DNA from: JAEMQF01 sp031419715
GTDB taxonomy: Bacteria > Pseudomonadota > Gammaproteobacteria > Burkholderiales > Burkholderiaceae_C
Direction: 5' to 3'
Length of the DNA stretch: 8,669 nucleotides
NCBI GenBank assembly: GCA_031419715.1
Contig: JANOLJ010000139.1
Span: forward strand, 1 to 8,669
The notes below the pieces were generated by a model, which was not told where the DNA came from, ran no database searches, and was given only the letters and a program-made list of their open reading frames with translations. Both the position numbers and the translations under genes were made by a program. Of this stretch, positions 1 through 6,441 are shown piece after piece. The number at the start of each line of letters is the position of its first letter. The stretch's first letter is position 1.

Positions 1-1
1 G

Positions 2-469
2 CATGGCGACCTGAACGCGCTGTCGGTGATGCAGTACGCGATCGACCAGTTGAAAGTGCGCCACGTCATGGTCGTGGGCCACTACGGTTGCGGCGGCGTG
101 ACCGCGGCGCTGAAGAACCTGCGCGTCGGATTGGTCGACAACTGGCTGCGCCACGTGCAGGACGTGCGCAACAAGCACCGCGCGTTGCTGGACAGCGTGC
201 CGGACGAAACACTGCGCATCCAGGCCTTGTGCGAGCTCAATGTGCTGGAGCAGCAACTCAATGTGTGCGAGACCACCGTCGTGCAGGACGCGTGGGAACG
301 CGGCCAGAGTGTCGTCGTTCACGGCTGGGTCTACGGGCTGCACGACGGCCTGCTCGTCGACCTGAAGATGACGGTGGCGCACTCGGGTGAGGTTGCCGGC
401 GCGTACAGCCTGGCCCTGGTGGCGCTCACCGCGCGCTACGCCGCGCCGCGCCAGGGCGGCAAGCCTTGA
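2..469 (+). CDS. can: Beta-class carbonic anhydrase, 3' part (5' end outside window)
   Basis: Interconverts CO2 and bicarbonate in the cytoplasm using a zinc ion. The reading frame is already open at base 2 and gives about 155 residues before TGA, so roughly the first 60-65 residues of a family protein of about 220 are cut off by the window edge. The second half of the zinc site is visible as GHYGCGG (His about 27 and Cys about 30 of the visible part). The conserved LCELNVLEQ and HGWVYGLHDGLL segments follow and match E. coli Can. The earlier Cys/Asp zinc-ligand motif lies outside the window and cannot be checked. An internal GTG at 26 is not the true start, because homology (HGDLNALS) continues upstream of it. 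The stop overlaps the TTG start of aceK. Family assignment is secure; the exact physiological role, such as supplying bicarbonate for carboxylation, is inferred. Confidence 0.95.
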   Translation, partial: HGDLNALSVMQYAIDQLKVRHVMVVGHYGCGGVTAALKNLRVGLVDNWLRHVQDVRNKHRALLDSVPDETLRIQALCELNVLEQQLNVCETTVVQDAWERGQSVVVHGWVYGLHDGLLVDLKMTVAHSGEVAGAYSLALVALTARYAAPRQGGKP

Positions 470-2367
470 GCGAACGCAACCTGTTCCCGCAGCGCCTGAC
501 CGACGCGCGCGCCTTCGACATCGCGCAGGCGATGCTCGACGGCTTCAACCGTCACTACCGACTGTTTCGCGAGGCGAGCGCGGGCGCACAGCGGCGCTTC
601 GAGGAAGCCGACTGGCACGGCCAGCAACGCGCGCAGCGCGAACGCATCGAGTTCTACGACAAGCGCGTGGATGAAGCCGCCGAGCGCCTGCAGCGCGAGT
701 TCCAGGCGTCGACGCTGCCCAAGGACGTGTGGCAGCAGGTCAAGCTGCACTACATCGGCCTGCTCACGAACTCGGCGCAGCCCGAACTCGCCGAGACCTT
801 CTTCAACTCCGTGACGACGAAGATCCTGCACCGCAGCTATTTCAACAACGACGTGATCTTCGTGCGCCCCGCGGTCTCGACGGAGTACCTGGAAAACGAA
901 GAACCGACCTCGCTGCCGACCTACCGCGCCTACTACCCGACCAAGGAGTCGCTGCGCGACACCTGGCTGCGCGTCGTCGAAGCCTTCGAGCTGCAACGCG
1001 AGTTCGAAGACCTGGGTCGCGACATCGACCATGTGATGAACGCCGTGGCCGTGCAGCTCGGTGACTTTCGCATGCGCACCAACTTCCAGATCCAGGTGCT
1101 GTCGTCGATGTTCTTCCGCAACAAGGGCGCCTACATCGTCGGCAAGATCATCAATGGCTTCGAGGAAGTACCGTTCGCGCTGCCGGTGCTGCACGCTGCG
1201 CACCGGCGCCTGGCCATCGACGCAGCGCTGTTCGGCGAAGACGATCTGCTGCTCGTGTTCAGCTTCGCACGCGCCTACTTCATGGTCAACATGGAGGTGC
1301 CCTCGGCTTACGTGCAGTTCCTGCGCTCCATGATGCCCCGCAAACCGCGCAGCGAGATCTACAGCGCGATCGGCCTGCAAAAGCAGGGGAAGAACCTGTT
1401 CTACCGCGATTTCCTCGCGCACCTGCGCCACTCGACCGATCACTTTCGCATCGCGCCGGGCATCAAGGGCATGGTGATGCTGGTGTTCGACCTGCCGAGC
1501 TTTCCCTATGTGTTCAAGGTCATCAAAGACTTCTACCCGCCGCAAAAGGAAACGACGCGCGAGATCATCAAGAGCAAGTATCTGTTGGTGAAGCAGCATG
1601 ACCGGGTGGGGCGCATGGCCGACACGCTGGAGTACAGCAACGTCGCGTTCCCGCGCGCGCGCTTCGAAGAGGAACTGATCGCCGAGCTGAAGCACTTCTG
1701 CCCGAGCCTGGTGGAAGAAGACGGCGACGCGCTCGTGATCCGCCATGTCTACATTGAGCGGCGCATGATTCCGCTAAACATCTACCTGCATGAAGCGACG
1801 CCGCGGCAGATCGAACAGGCCGTCACCGAGTATGGCAACGCCATCAAGGACCTGGTGCGCGCCAACATCTTTCCCGGCGACATGCTGTGGAAGAACTTCG
1901 GCGTCACGCGCCACGGCAAGGTGGTGTTCTACGACTACGACGAGATCGAGTACCTCACCGACTGCAACTTTCGCAAAGTGCCCACACCGCGCAACGAGGA
2001 AGAAGAGATGTCGGGCGAGGTCTGGTACACGGTCGGCCCGAAAGACGTGTTCCCCGAGACCTTCGCGCCCTTCCTGCTCGGCAACCCCGTGGTGCGCGAA
2101 GTGTTCATGCGCCAGCACGCCGATCTGCTCGACGCCGCGTTCTGGCAAGGCCACAAAGAGCGCATCCTCGCCGGCTATGTGCACGACGTATTTCCTTACG
2201 ACGCACACAAGCGTTTCCAGCTGCAGCGCCGCGTGCGCGGCGAGTATCCCTCCGATGTGCTGGACCCCGAGTTCGAGCCGGCACGCCCAGGCTCGCAAGC
2301 GCAGCCAGACACCGCCGCGCCGAGCGCGTGGCGCGCACCGCGCGCGGCGCGGCTGGGGTCGGCCTGA
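466..2367 (+). CDS. aceK: Isocitrate dehydrogenase kinase/phosphatase AceK
   Basis: Bifunctional cytoplasmic enzyme that phosphorylates isocitrate dehydrogenase (inactivating it) and dephosphorylates it, so setting flux between the TCA cycle and the glyoxylate shunt. The 633-residue product aligns over its length with E. coli AceK (578 residues) at an offset of about +15. The ATP-loop segment APGIKGMVM is at 329-337, the ATP-contacting Lys at 351 (E. coli K336), the phosphatase Asp at 386 (E. coli D371), and the kinase-fold Asp residues at 472 in FPGDM and 490 in FYDYDE (E. coli D457 and D475). All key residues are present. The start is TTG, overlapping the carbonic anhydrase TGA as TTGA; homology begins close after it, the next in-frame ATG (residue 23) would cut conserved sequence, and an AGGG lies 9 bases upstream. 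Residues from about 597 form a Pro/Ala/Arg-rich tail beyond the family's normal end. Unlike the enteric aceBAK operon, no malate synthase or isocitrate lyase gene is adjacent. Confidence 0.97.
   Translation: MSERNLFPQRLTDARAFDIAQAMLDGFNRHYRLFREASAGAQRRFEEADWHGQQRAQRERIEFYDKRVDEAAERLQREFQASTLPKDVWQQVKLHYIGLLTNSAQPELAETFFNSVTTKILHRSYFNNDVIFVRPAVSTEYLENEEPTSLPTYRAYYPTKESLRDTWLRVVEAFELQREFEDLGRDIDHVMNAVAVQLGDFRMRTNFQIQVLSSMFFRNKGAYIVGKIINGFEEVPFALPVLHAAHRRLAIDAALFGEDDLLLVFSFARAYFMVNMEVPSAYVQFLRSMMPRKPRSEIYSAIGLQKQGKNLFYRDFLAHLRHSTDHFRIAPGIKGMVMLVFDLPSFPYVFKVIKDFYPPQKETTREIIKSKYLLVKQHDRVGRMADTLEYSNVAFPRARFEEELIAELKHFCPSLVEEDGDALVIRHVYIERRMIPLNIYLHEATPRQIEQAVTEYGNAIKDLVRANIFPGDMLWKNFGVTRHGKVVFYDYDEIEYLTDCNFRKVPTPRNEEEEMSGEVWYTVGPKDVFPETFAPFLLGNPVVREVFMRQHADLLDAAFWQGHKERILAGYVHDVFPYDAHKRFQLQRRVRGEYPSDVLDPEFEPARPGSQAQPDTAAPSAWRAPRAARLGSA
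2314..2353 (+). other. Strong GC hairpin in the 3' end of aceK
   Basis: GCCGCGCCG at 2314-2322 is the exact reverse complement of CGGCGCGGC at 2345-2353. After one A/G mismatch, GCGCG at 2324-2328 can pair with CGCGC at 2339-2343, leaving a loop of about 10 bases that can itself partly pair. No T-run follows, so it is not a typical intrinsic terminator. It lies inside the codons for the non-conserved AceK tail, 14 bases before the stop. It could be an attenuating or RNA-stabilising structure between aceK and the next gene, or a by-product of high GC content. The pairing is seen directly; the function is inferred. Confidence 0.45.
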
Positions 2368-2404
2368 TGCTCATGGTGCGCGGCGCGCAGCGCGGGGAAT
2401 GTCG

Positions 2405-2911
2405 ATGAACTGGCGCGACACGCTGGAGATGGCAAGCCTTCTCGTCACCGTGATCGGCCTGCCCTTCGCGATCGCCGTCTTCCTCTACGAGCAGCGCCGC
2501 GAGCGCGAAAACGAAGAGGAAGAGGGCTACCAGTTGCTCTCGGATGCGTACAACGACTTTCTAGGCGTCGTGCTCGCCAACTCCGACCTGCAACTGCGCA
2601 CCGCCGCGGCGCTGCCGAACCCGACGCCGCAGCAGCATGAACGCATGCTCGTCATCTTCGACATGCTGATCTCGCTGTTCGAGCGCGCCTACCTCGTGGC
2701 GCACAAACCCGACATGAGCGAGACCGAAGCGCGGCGCTGGAACTCCTGGGACGACTACATGCGCGAATGGTGCCGGCGCGACGACTTCTTCAACGCCCTG
2801 CCGACGCTGCTGCGCGGCGAAGACCCGCAGTTCCAGGCGCACATCCGAGACATTGCGCAGCAAGAGCGCCCTGGGGCATCATCGCAACTCGACCTCATGA
2901 AAGGAGTTTGA
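2405..2911 (+). CDS. Small membrane-anchored protein of unknown function
   Basis: A 168-residue protein I do not recognise by name. One hydrophobic helix at about residues 9-28 (MASLLVTVIGLPFAIAVFLY) is followed at once by a very charged stretch (RRERENEEEE, 31-40) and a soluble, mostly helical domain. This fits a single-pass inner-membrane anchor with a cytoplasmic body. The C-terminal half carries a spaced aromatic pattern, W112, W115, Y118 and W122, then DDFFNALPTLLRG, which looks like a conserved domain rather than random sequence. Two ATGs are possible, at 2399 and 2405. The second is preferred because GGGGA at 2394-2398 then sits six bases upstream, while it almost touches the first. 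The gene lies between aceK and the thiolase, its stop is two bases before the thiolase ATG, and the thiolase ribosome-binding site is within its last codons, so the two are probably translated together. Confidence 0.82.
   Translation: MNWRDTLEMASLLVTVIGLPFAIAVFLYEQRRERENEEEEGYQLLSDAYNDFLGVVLANSDLQLRTAAALPNPTPQQHERMLVIFDMLISLFERAYLVAHKPDMSETEARRWNSWDDYMREWCRRDDFFNALPTLLRGEDPQFQAHIRDIAQQERPGASSQLDLMKGV
2901..2906 (+). promoter_or_regulatory. Ribosome-binding site of the thiolase gene
   Basis: AAGGAG, seven bases before the ATG at 2914, is one of the clearest Shine-Dalgarno sequences in the window. It fixes the thiolase start at 2914 instead of the upstream in-frame start at 2767. It lies inside the last codons of the preceding membrane-protein gene, which suggests translational coupling. 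Confidence 0.85.
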
Positions 2912-2913
2912 TC

Positions 2914-4134
2914 ATGGCGCAATCCATCGTCATCGTTTCCGCCGCCCGCACGCCCATTGGTGGCCTGCTCGGCGACTTCTCCGCGCTCGCCGCGCACCAG
3001 CTGGGCAGCGTCGCCATCAAGGCCGCGCTGCAACGCGCCGGGGTTGCCGGTGACGCGGTCGACGAAGTGCTGATGGGCAACTGCCTGATGGCCGGCCAGG
3101 GCCAGGCGCCGGCGCGCCAGGCGGTGCTGGGTGCGGGCCTGCCGCAATCGGCCGGCGCGGTGACGCTCTCCAAGATGTGCGGCTCCGGCATGCGCGCGAT
3201 GATGTTCGCGCACGACATGCTTCGCGCCGGAAGTGCGAATGTGTTGATTGCCGGCGGCATGGAAAGCATGACGAACGCGCCCCACCTCATGCACGCGCGC
3301 AAGGGCGTGCGCTACGGCGCCGCACAGATGTTCGACCACATGGCGATCGACGGCCTGGAAGACGCCTATGAGCGCCTGCCCAGCGGCGCTGGTAAGGCGA
3401 TGGGCGTCTTTGCCGAAGAGTGCGTCGCGAAGTACAAGTTCACGCGCCAGGCGCAAGACGAGTTCGCGATTCGCTCCACCCAGCGCAGCAAAAAGGCGAA
3501 TGAAGACGGCAGCTTCGAGTGGGAAATCGCACCCGTCACGTTGCCGGGCAAAGGATCGGGAACCGCGGCTAGCGCCGCGGGGGGCGACAGCGTCATCCGG
3601 TTCGATGAACAACCCTTCAAGGCCAAGCTCGACAAGATCCCCGGGCTCAAACCCGCGTTCACCAAAGACGGCACGATCACCGCTGCGAACGCGTCAAGCA
3701 TTTCCGACGGTGCCGCCGCGCTGGTGTTGATGCGCGAATCCAGTGCCGCACGGCTGGGTTGCAAGCCGATCGCCAGAATCGTCGGCCACAGCGTGCATGC
3801 GCAGGCGCCGAACTGGTTCACCACGGCGCCGGTGGGCGCGATCGAAAAACTCTTGAAGAAAACCGGCTGGAGCGTGAGCCAGGTCGACCTGTGGGAAGTG
3901 AACGAAGCGTTTGCCGCGGTCACGATGGCGGCGATGAGCGAATTCAAACTCTCGGCGGATATCGTCAACGTGCACGGCGGCGCCTGTGCCCTGGGCCACC
4001 CGATCGGCGCGAGCGGCGCGCGCATCGTGGTCACCTTGCTCGGCGCGTTGCGCAAGTACGGCAAAAAGCGCGGCGTCGCGGCGCTGTGCATCGGCGGGGG
4101 TGAGGCGACGGCGCTGGCGGTGGAGTTGCTCTGA
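2914..4134 (+). CDS. Acetyl-CoA C-acetyltransferase (biosynthetic-type thiolase)
   Basis: Condenses two acetyl-CoA into acetoacetyl-CoA, or runs in reverse in degradation; cytoplasmic and normally tetrameric. The 406-residue product has the complete thiolase active site: nucleophilic Cys89 in LSKMCGSGMRAM, Asn330 in WEVNEAFAAV, His362 in GHPIGASGA, and the acid/base Cys392 in LCIGGGEATA. The N-terminal IVSAARTPIGG signature is intact. Relative to the Zoogloea ramigera enzyme (C89, H348, C378) there are 14 extra residues between Cys89 and Asn330, apparently in the Gly/Ala/Ser-rich stretch at about 211-226. It could serve polyhydroxybutyrate synthesis (phaA-like), fatty-acid or acetoacetate breakdown (atoB-like), or branched-chain amino-acid catabolism. 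No reductase or synthase gene is adjacent to decide, so no symbol is given. The start is chosen from the strong AAGGAG and homology from residue 4 onward. Confidence 0.96.
   Translation: MAQSIVIVSAARTPIGGLLGDFSALAAHQLGSVAIKAALQRAGVAGDAVDEVLMGNCLMAGQGQAPARQAVLGAGLPQSAGAVTLSKMCGSGMRAMMFAHDMLRAGSANVLIAGGMESMTNAPHLMHARKGVRYGAAQMFDHMAIDGLEDAYERLPSGAGKAMGVFAEECVAKYKFTRQAQDEFAIRSTQRSKKANEDGSFEWEIAPVTLPGKGSGTAASAAGGDSVIRFDEQPFKAKLDKIPGLKPAFTKDGTITAANASSISDGAAALVLMRESSAARLGCKPIARIVGHSVHAQAPNWFTTAPVGAIEKLLKKTGWSVSQVDLWEVNEAFAAVTMAAMSEFKLSADIVNVHGGACALGHPIGASGARIVVTLLGALRKYGKKRGVAALCIGGGEATALAVELL
3563..3580 (+). repeat. Perfect inverted repeat inside the thiolase gene
   Basis: CCGCGGC (3563-3569) and GCCGCGG (3574-3580) are perfect reverse complements around a four-base TAGC. 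The repeat encodes about residues 217-223, the Gly/Ala/Ser-rich stretch that appears to hold the extra residues of this thiolase. It may mark a small sequence insertion or be chance in GC-rich DNA. Confidence 0.4.
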
Positions 4135-4198
4135 AAGAGTGAGACCTCGCCCTGGAACATCGTAAGCTACCCGCCTGCTCACAGCGACCGGCGATCTC

Positions 4199-5407
4199 AT
4201 GAACCCCTTGACTGATCATGAGCTCGAGCTTCTTCTCGCGGATCTGGAGTCCGATCGCGTCGAGCGCAAGCGGGCCTGGGCCGGCGACGCGCCCGACAAA
4301 GCGCGCCAGGCCGTTTGCGCATTTGCAAACGACCTGCCCAACCACGCCCAGCCTGGTGTTGTCTTCGTCGGAGTCAACGACGACGGCGGTTTTGCGAATC
4401 TGACAATCGACGACAAACTGCTGAAGACCCTTTCGGACATCAAAACCGACGGCAAGACCGTGCCTCCGCCAACGCTCACCGTGGAGAAGCGCGTACTTCA
4501 AGGTCATGAAGTCGCCGTGCTTGTGGTGTGGCCGGCTGACTCCACGCCGGTCCGATTCGAGGGCCGGATCTGGATTCGCATCGGGCCACGGCGCGGCTTG
4601 GCCAGTGCGCAAGACGAACGCATCCTCAACGAGAAGCGGCGCTACCGTGACGCCCATTTCGAGGCGCACCCCGTCTCTGATTGCGCCCTCGAAGACTTGA
4701 ACCGCGGCTTTTTCGAGCAAGAGTATTTACCCAACGCCGTGGCGCCGGACGTGATCGCCGCCAACGCTCGAAGCTACGAGCAACAATTGGCCGCCAGTGG
4801 CATGCTGGCAAAGGCCGACGAGCCCACGCCCACTGTGCTTGGACTCCTGGTCTGCGGCGTCTCGCCTCGCACTTGGCTTCCGGGCGCGTATGTGCAGTTT
4901 CTACGCATCGACGGCACGGCTCTGACCGACCCGGTGACCGACGCGGACGAACTCGACGGCACGATTTCCAACACCCTGCGCCGTCTCGACGAAAAGCTGG
5001 CTGCCCACTTGACCACGCGGCTGGACTTCACCTCCCAAGAGCGAGAGGTACGCGCCAGCCCCTATCCGGCGGTGGCCTTGCAGCAACTCACTCGCAACGC
5101 AGTGATGCACCGCACCTACGAGGGCACAAACGCACCGGTGCGGGTGTATTGGTTCAACGACCGAATCGAAATTAGCAACCCCGGCGGACCTTATGGCAGC
5201 GTGACCGCGCAGAACTTCGGCAGGCCAGGCCTGGCGGACTACCGCAACCCGCAGCTCGCGGGTGCATTCAAAGTTCTCGGCTACGCGCAGCGTTTTGGGG
5301 CGGGCATCGCGCTCGCAAGGCAAGCCATGGCAAGCAATGGCAACCCACCGCCGGAGTTCCAGGTGGAACCCAACTTCGTCGTGGTCACGCTCAGGAGGGC
5401 CGCATGA
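4199..5407 (+). CDS. Schlafen/AlbA_2 domain protein with C-terminal GHKL-type ATP-binding domain
   Basis: A 402-residue predicted cytoplasmic protein with two domains. Residues about 16-146 look like an AlbA_2 (Schlafen-type, putative nucleic-acid-binding) domain: acidic/basic ESDRVERKRAW at 17-27, AFANDLPN at 41-48, GVVFVGVNDDGG at 53-64, then WIRIGPRR at 125-132. Residues about 289-400 look like the HATPase_c_4 domain found at the end of many AlbA_2 proteins: LTRNAVMHRTY with N300 and H304, DRIEISNPGGPYG at 321-333, and a YRNP...FKVLGYAQRFGAGI segment at 348-370. The middle (about 150-288) contains TPTVLGLLVCG and GAYVQFLRIDG, usual for this family. Such proteins are often labelled transcriptional regulator or ATP-binding protein, but the function of this subgroup is not established. 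The stop overlaps the next gene's ATG, so it probably acts with the ParA-like ATPase. A TTA codon (L177) is unusual for such GC-rich DNA and hints at acquisition. Confidence 0.88.
   Translation: MNPLTDHELELLLADLESDRVERKRAWAGDAPDKARQAVCAFANDLPNHAQPGVVFVGVNDDGGFANLTIDDKLLKTLSDIKTDGKTVPPPTLTVEKRVLQGHEVAVLVVWPADSTPVRFEGRIWIRIGPRRGLASAQDERILNEKRRYRDAHFEAHPVSDCALEDLNRGFFEQEYLPNAVAPDVIAANARSYEQQLAASGMLAKADEPTPTVLGLLVCGVSPRTWLPGAYVQFLRIDGTALTDPVTDADELDGTISNTLRRLDEKLAAHLTTRLDFTSQEREVRASPYPAVALQQLTRNAVMHRTYEGTNAPVRVYWFNDRIEISNPGGPYGSVTAQNFGRPGLADYRNPQLAGAFKVLGYAQRFGAGIALARQAMASNGNPPPEFQVEPNFVVVTLRRAA
5393..5399 (+). promoter_or_regulatory. Ribosome-binding site of the ParA-like gene
   Basis: AGGAGGG ends four bases before the ATG at 5404 and lies in the last codons of the AlbA_2 gene (encoding Leu-Arg-Arg). 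A near-consensus site inside the upstream gene, combined with the ATGA stop/start overlap, supports coupled translation of the two proteins. Confidence 0.8.
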
Positions 5408-6420
5408 GCGTTCCTGTTCTCACCTTTTTCAACAACAAGGGGGGAGTCGGCAAGACCTCGCTCGTGTTTCACCTGGCGTGGATGTTGTCCGAGATGGGCA
5501 AGCGCGTGGTGGCCATCGACCTCGACCCGCAGGCCAATCTCACATCGGCTTTTCTCGCCCAGGACGACCTCGAGATCCTCTGGGACTGTGATGACCCGGC
5601 GCAGCGCGCGACGACGATCTACCAGTGCCTGCGACCGCTTACCGAAGTCGGTGACATTCTGGCTCCGCAAACCCAGCGCATCAATCCGAAACTGCACCTT
5701 GTGCCGGGTGACTTGGCGCTTGCCGGCTTCGAAGACTTTCTGTCCAAGGAGTGGCCGGACGCGCTGGGTTCCGGCAGCCTGTACCGCCCGTTCAGAGTGC
5801 TGTCCGCGTTCTGGCAAGTCGCCCAGATGGCAGCGGCGCAGCACAGCGCCGATCTGATCATTGCCGATGTCGGCCCGAATCTGGGCGCGATCAACCGTTC
5901 CGCGTTGATCGCGAGCGACCACATCGTCATCCCGCTCGCGGCTGACCTTTTCTCCTTGCAGGGGCTGAGCAATTTGGGCCCCACGCTGGCCGCCTGGCGC
6001 AGCGACTGGCGAAAACGCCTGGACAACTGGCAACCCCAGGCGTTCGCTCTGCCCGCGGGCAAAATGCAGCCGGTGGGCTACGTGCTGATGCAGCATTCGG
6101 AGCGCCTGTCGCGCCCCGCGAAGGCCTACAAGAAGTGGGCTGATCGCATCCCGCCCACCTACCGCCACAGCATCCTGAAGCAGCCACCGGGCGCGGGCCT
6201 GGACGATACCGAATGCCTGGCCAAGCTCAAGAACTACAGAAGCCTGGTGCCGATGGCGCAAGAGGTTCGAAAACCCATATTCGAGCTGACCAATGCCGAC
6301 GGTGCCATCGGCAGCCACGCTGCGGCGGTGAGTGCGGCGCGCAGCGATTTCAAGGCACTGGCGGAGGCTATCCTGAACCGCATCGACGGTGGCATCGACC
6401 GCTCACCTCTCGCAAGCTGA
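5404..6420 (+). CDS. ParA/MinD-type (deviant Walker A) ATPase
   Basis: A 338-residue ATPase of the ParA superfamily, whose members use ATP-driven dimerisation on DNA or membrane to position cargo or act as switches. The deviant Walker A motif KGGVGKTS is at 12-19 with both the signature lysine (K12) and the P-loop lysine (K17). AIDLDPQANLTSAF at 37-50 is the Walker A'/switch I segment with D39 and D41, and LIIADVGPN at 151-159 is Walker B with D155. DHIVIPLAADLFSLQGLSNL at 172-191 is the typical strand and helix after it. There is no N-terminal helix-turn-helix as in P1/P7 ParA. Residues about 192-285 are longer and more basic than in minimal ParA proteins and could be a partner interface. 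No ParB gene is adjacent, so plasmid or chromosome partition is not the obvious job. The four-base overlap with the AlbA_2 gene argues for a joint function. Confidence 0.92.
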   Translation: MSVPVLTFFNNKGGVGKTSLVFHLAWMLSEMGKRVVAIDLDPQANLTSAFLAQDDLEILWDCDDPAQRATTIYQCLRPLTEVGDILAPQTQRINPKLHLVPGDLALAGFEDFLSKEWPDALGSGSLYRPFRVLSAFWQVAQMAAAQHSADLIIADVGPNLGAINRSALIASDHIVIPLAADLFSLQGLSNLGPTLAAWRSDWRKRLDNWQPQAFALPAGKMQPVGYVLMQHSERLSRPAKAYKKWADRIPPTYRHSILKQPPGAGLDDTECLAKLKNYRSLVPMAQEVRKPIFELTNADGAIGSHAAAVSAARSDFKALAEAILNRIDGGIDRSPLAS

Positions 6421-6441
6421 AGACTGAACTACAGGATCACC

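Noticed and set aside
436..1746. A 436-codon open frame on the minus strand opposite aceK
   Set aside because: It mirrors the strongly supported aceK gene and is rich in His, Val, Ala, Arg and Gln as expected for an antisense shadow in GC-rich DNA. No family motif is visible.
1790..2404. Upstream extension of the membrane-protein frame through the end of aceK
   Set aside because: The translation before 2405 is Arg/Ser/Thr/Cys-rich shadow sequence of aceK; the protein-like sequence with a membrane helix begins only at the ATG at 2399 or 2405.
2767..2913. Alternative upstream start for the thiolase
   Set aside because: Homology begins at 2914, which has AAGGAG seven bases upstream; the 49 earlier codons overlap the membrane-protein gene and are Arg/Ala-rich.
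2755..3612. A 285-codon minus-strand frame opposite the membrane-protein gene and the thiolase
   Set aside because: Antisense to two supported genes, composed mainly of Arg, His, Ala and Gly, without recognisable motifs.
4135..4198. Promoter between the thiolase and the AlbA_2 gene
   Set aside because: TAAGCT at 4163-4168 is a possible -10, but no reasonable -35 sits at the right distance, so it was not listed.
5281..6318. A 345-codon minus-strand frame opposite the ParA-like gene
   Set aside because: Opposite a gene with intact ATPase motifs, and its own translation shows no domain.
5404..6420. Plasmid or chromosome partition (parAB) locus
   Set aside because: No ParB-like protein and no repeated parS-like palindromes were seen beside the ParA-like gene.
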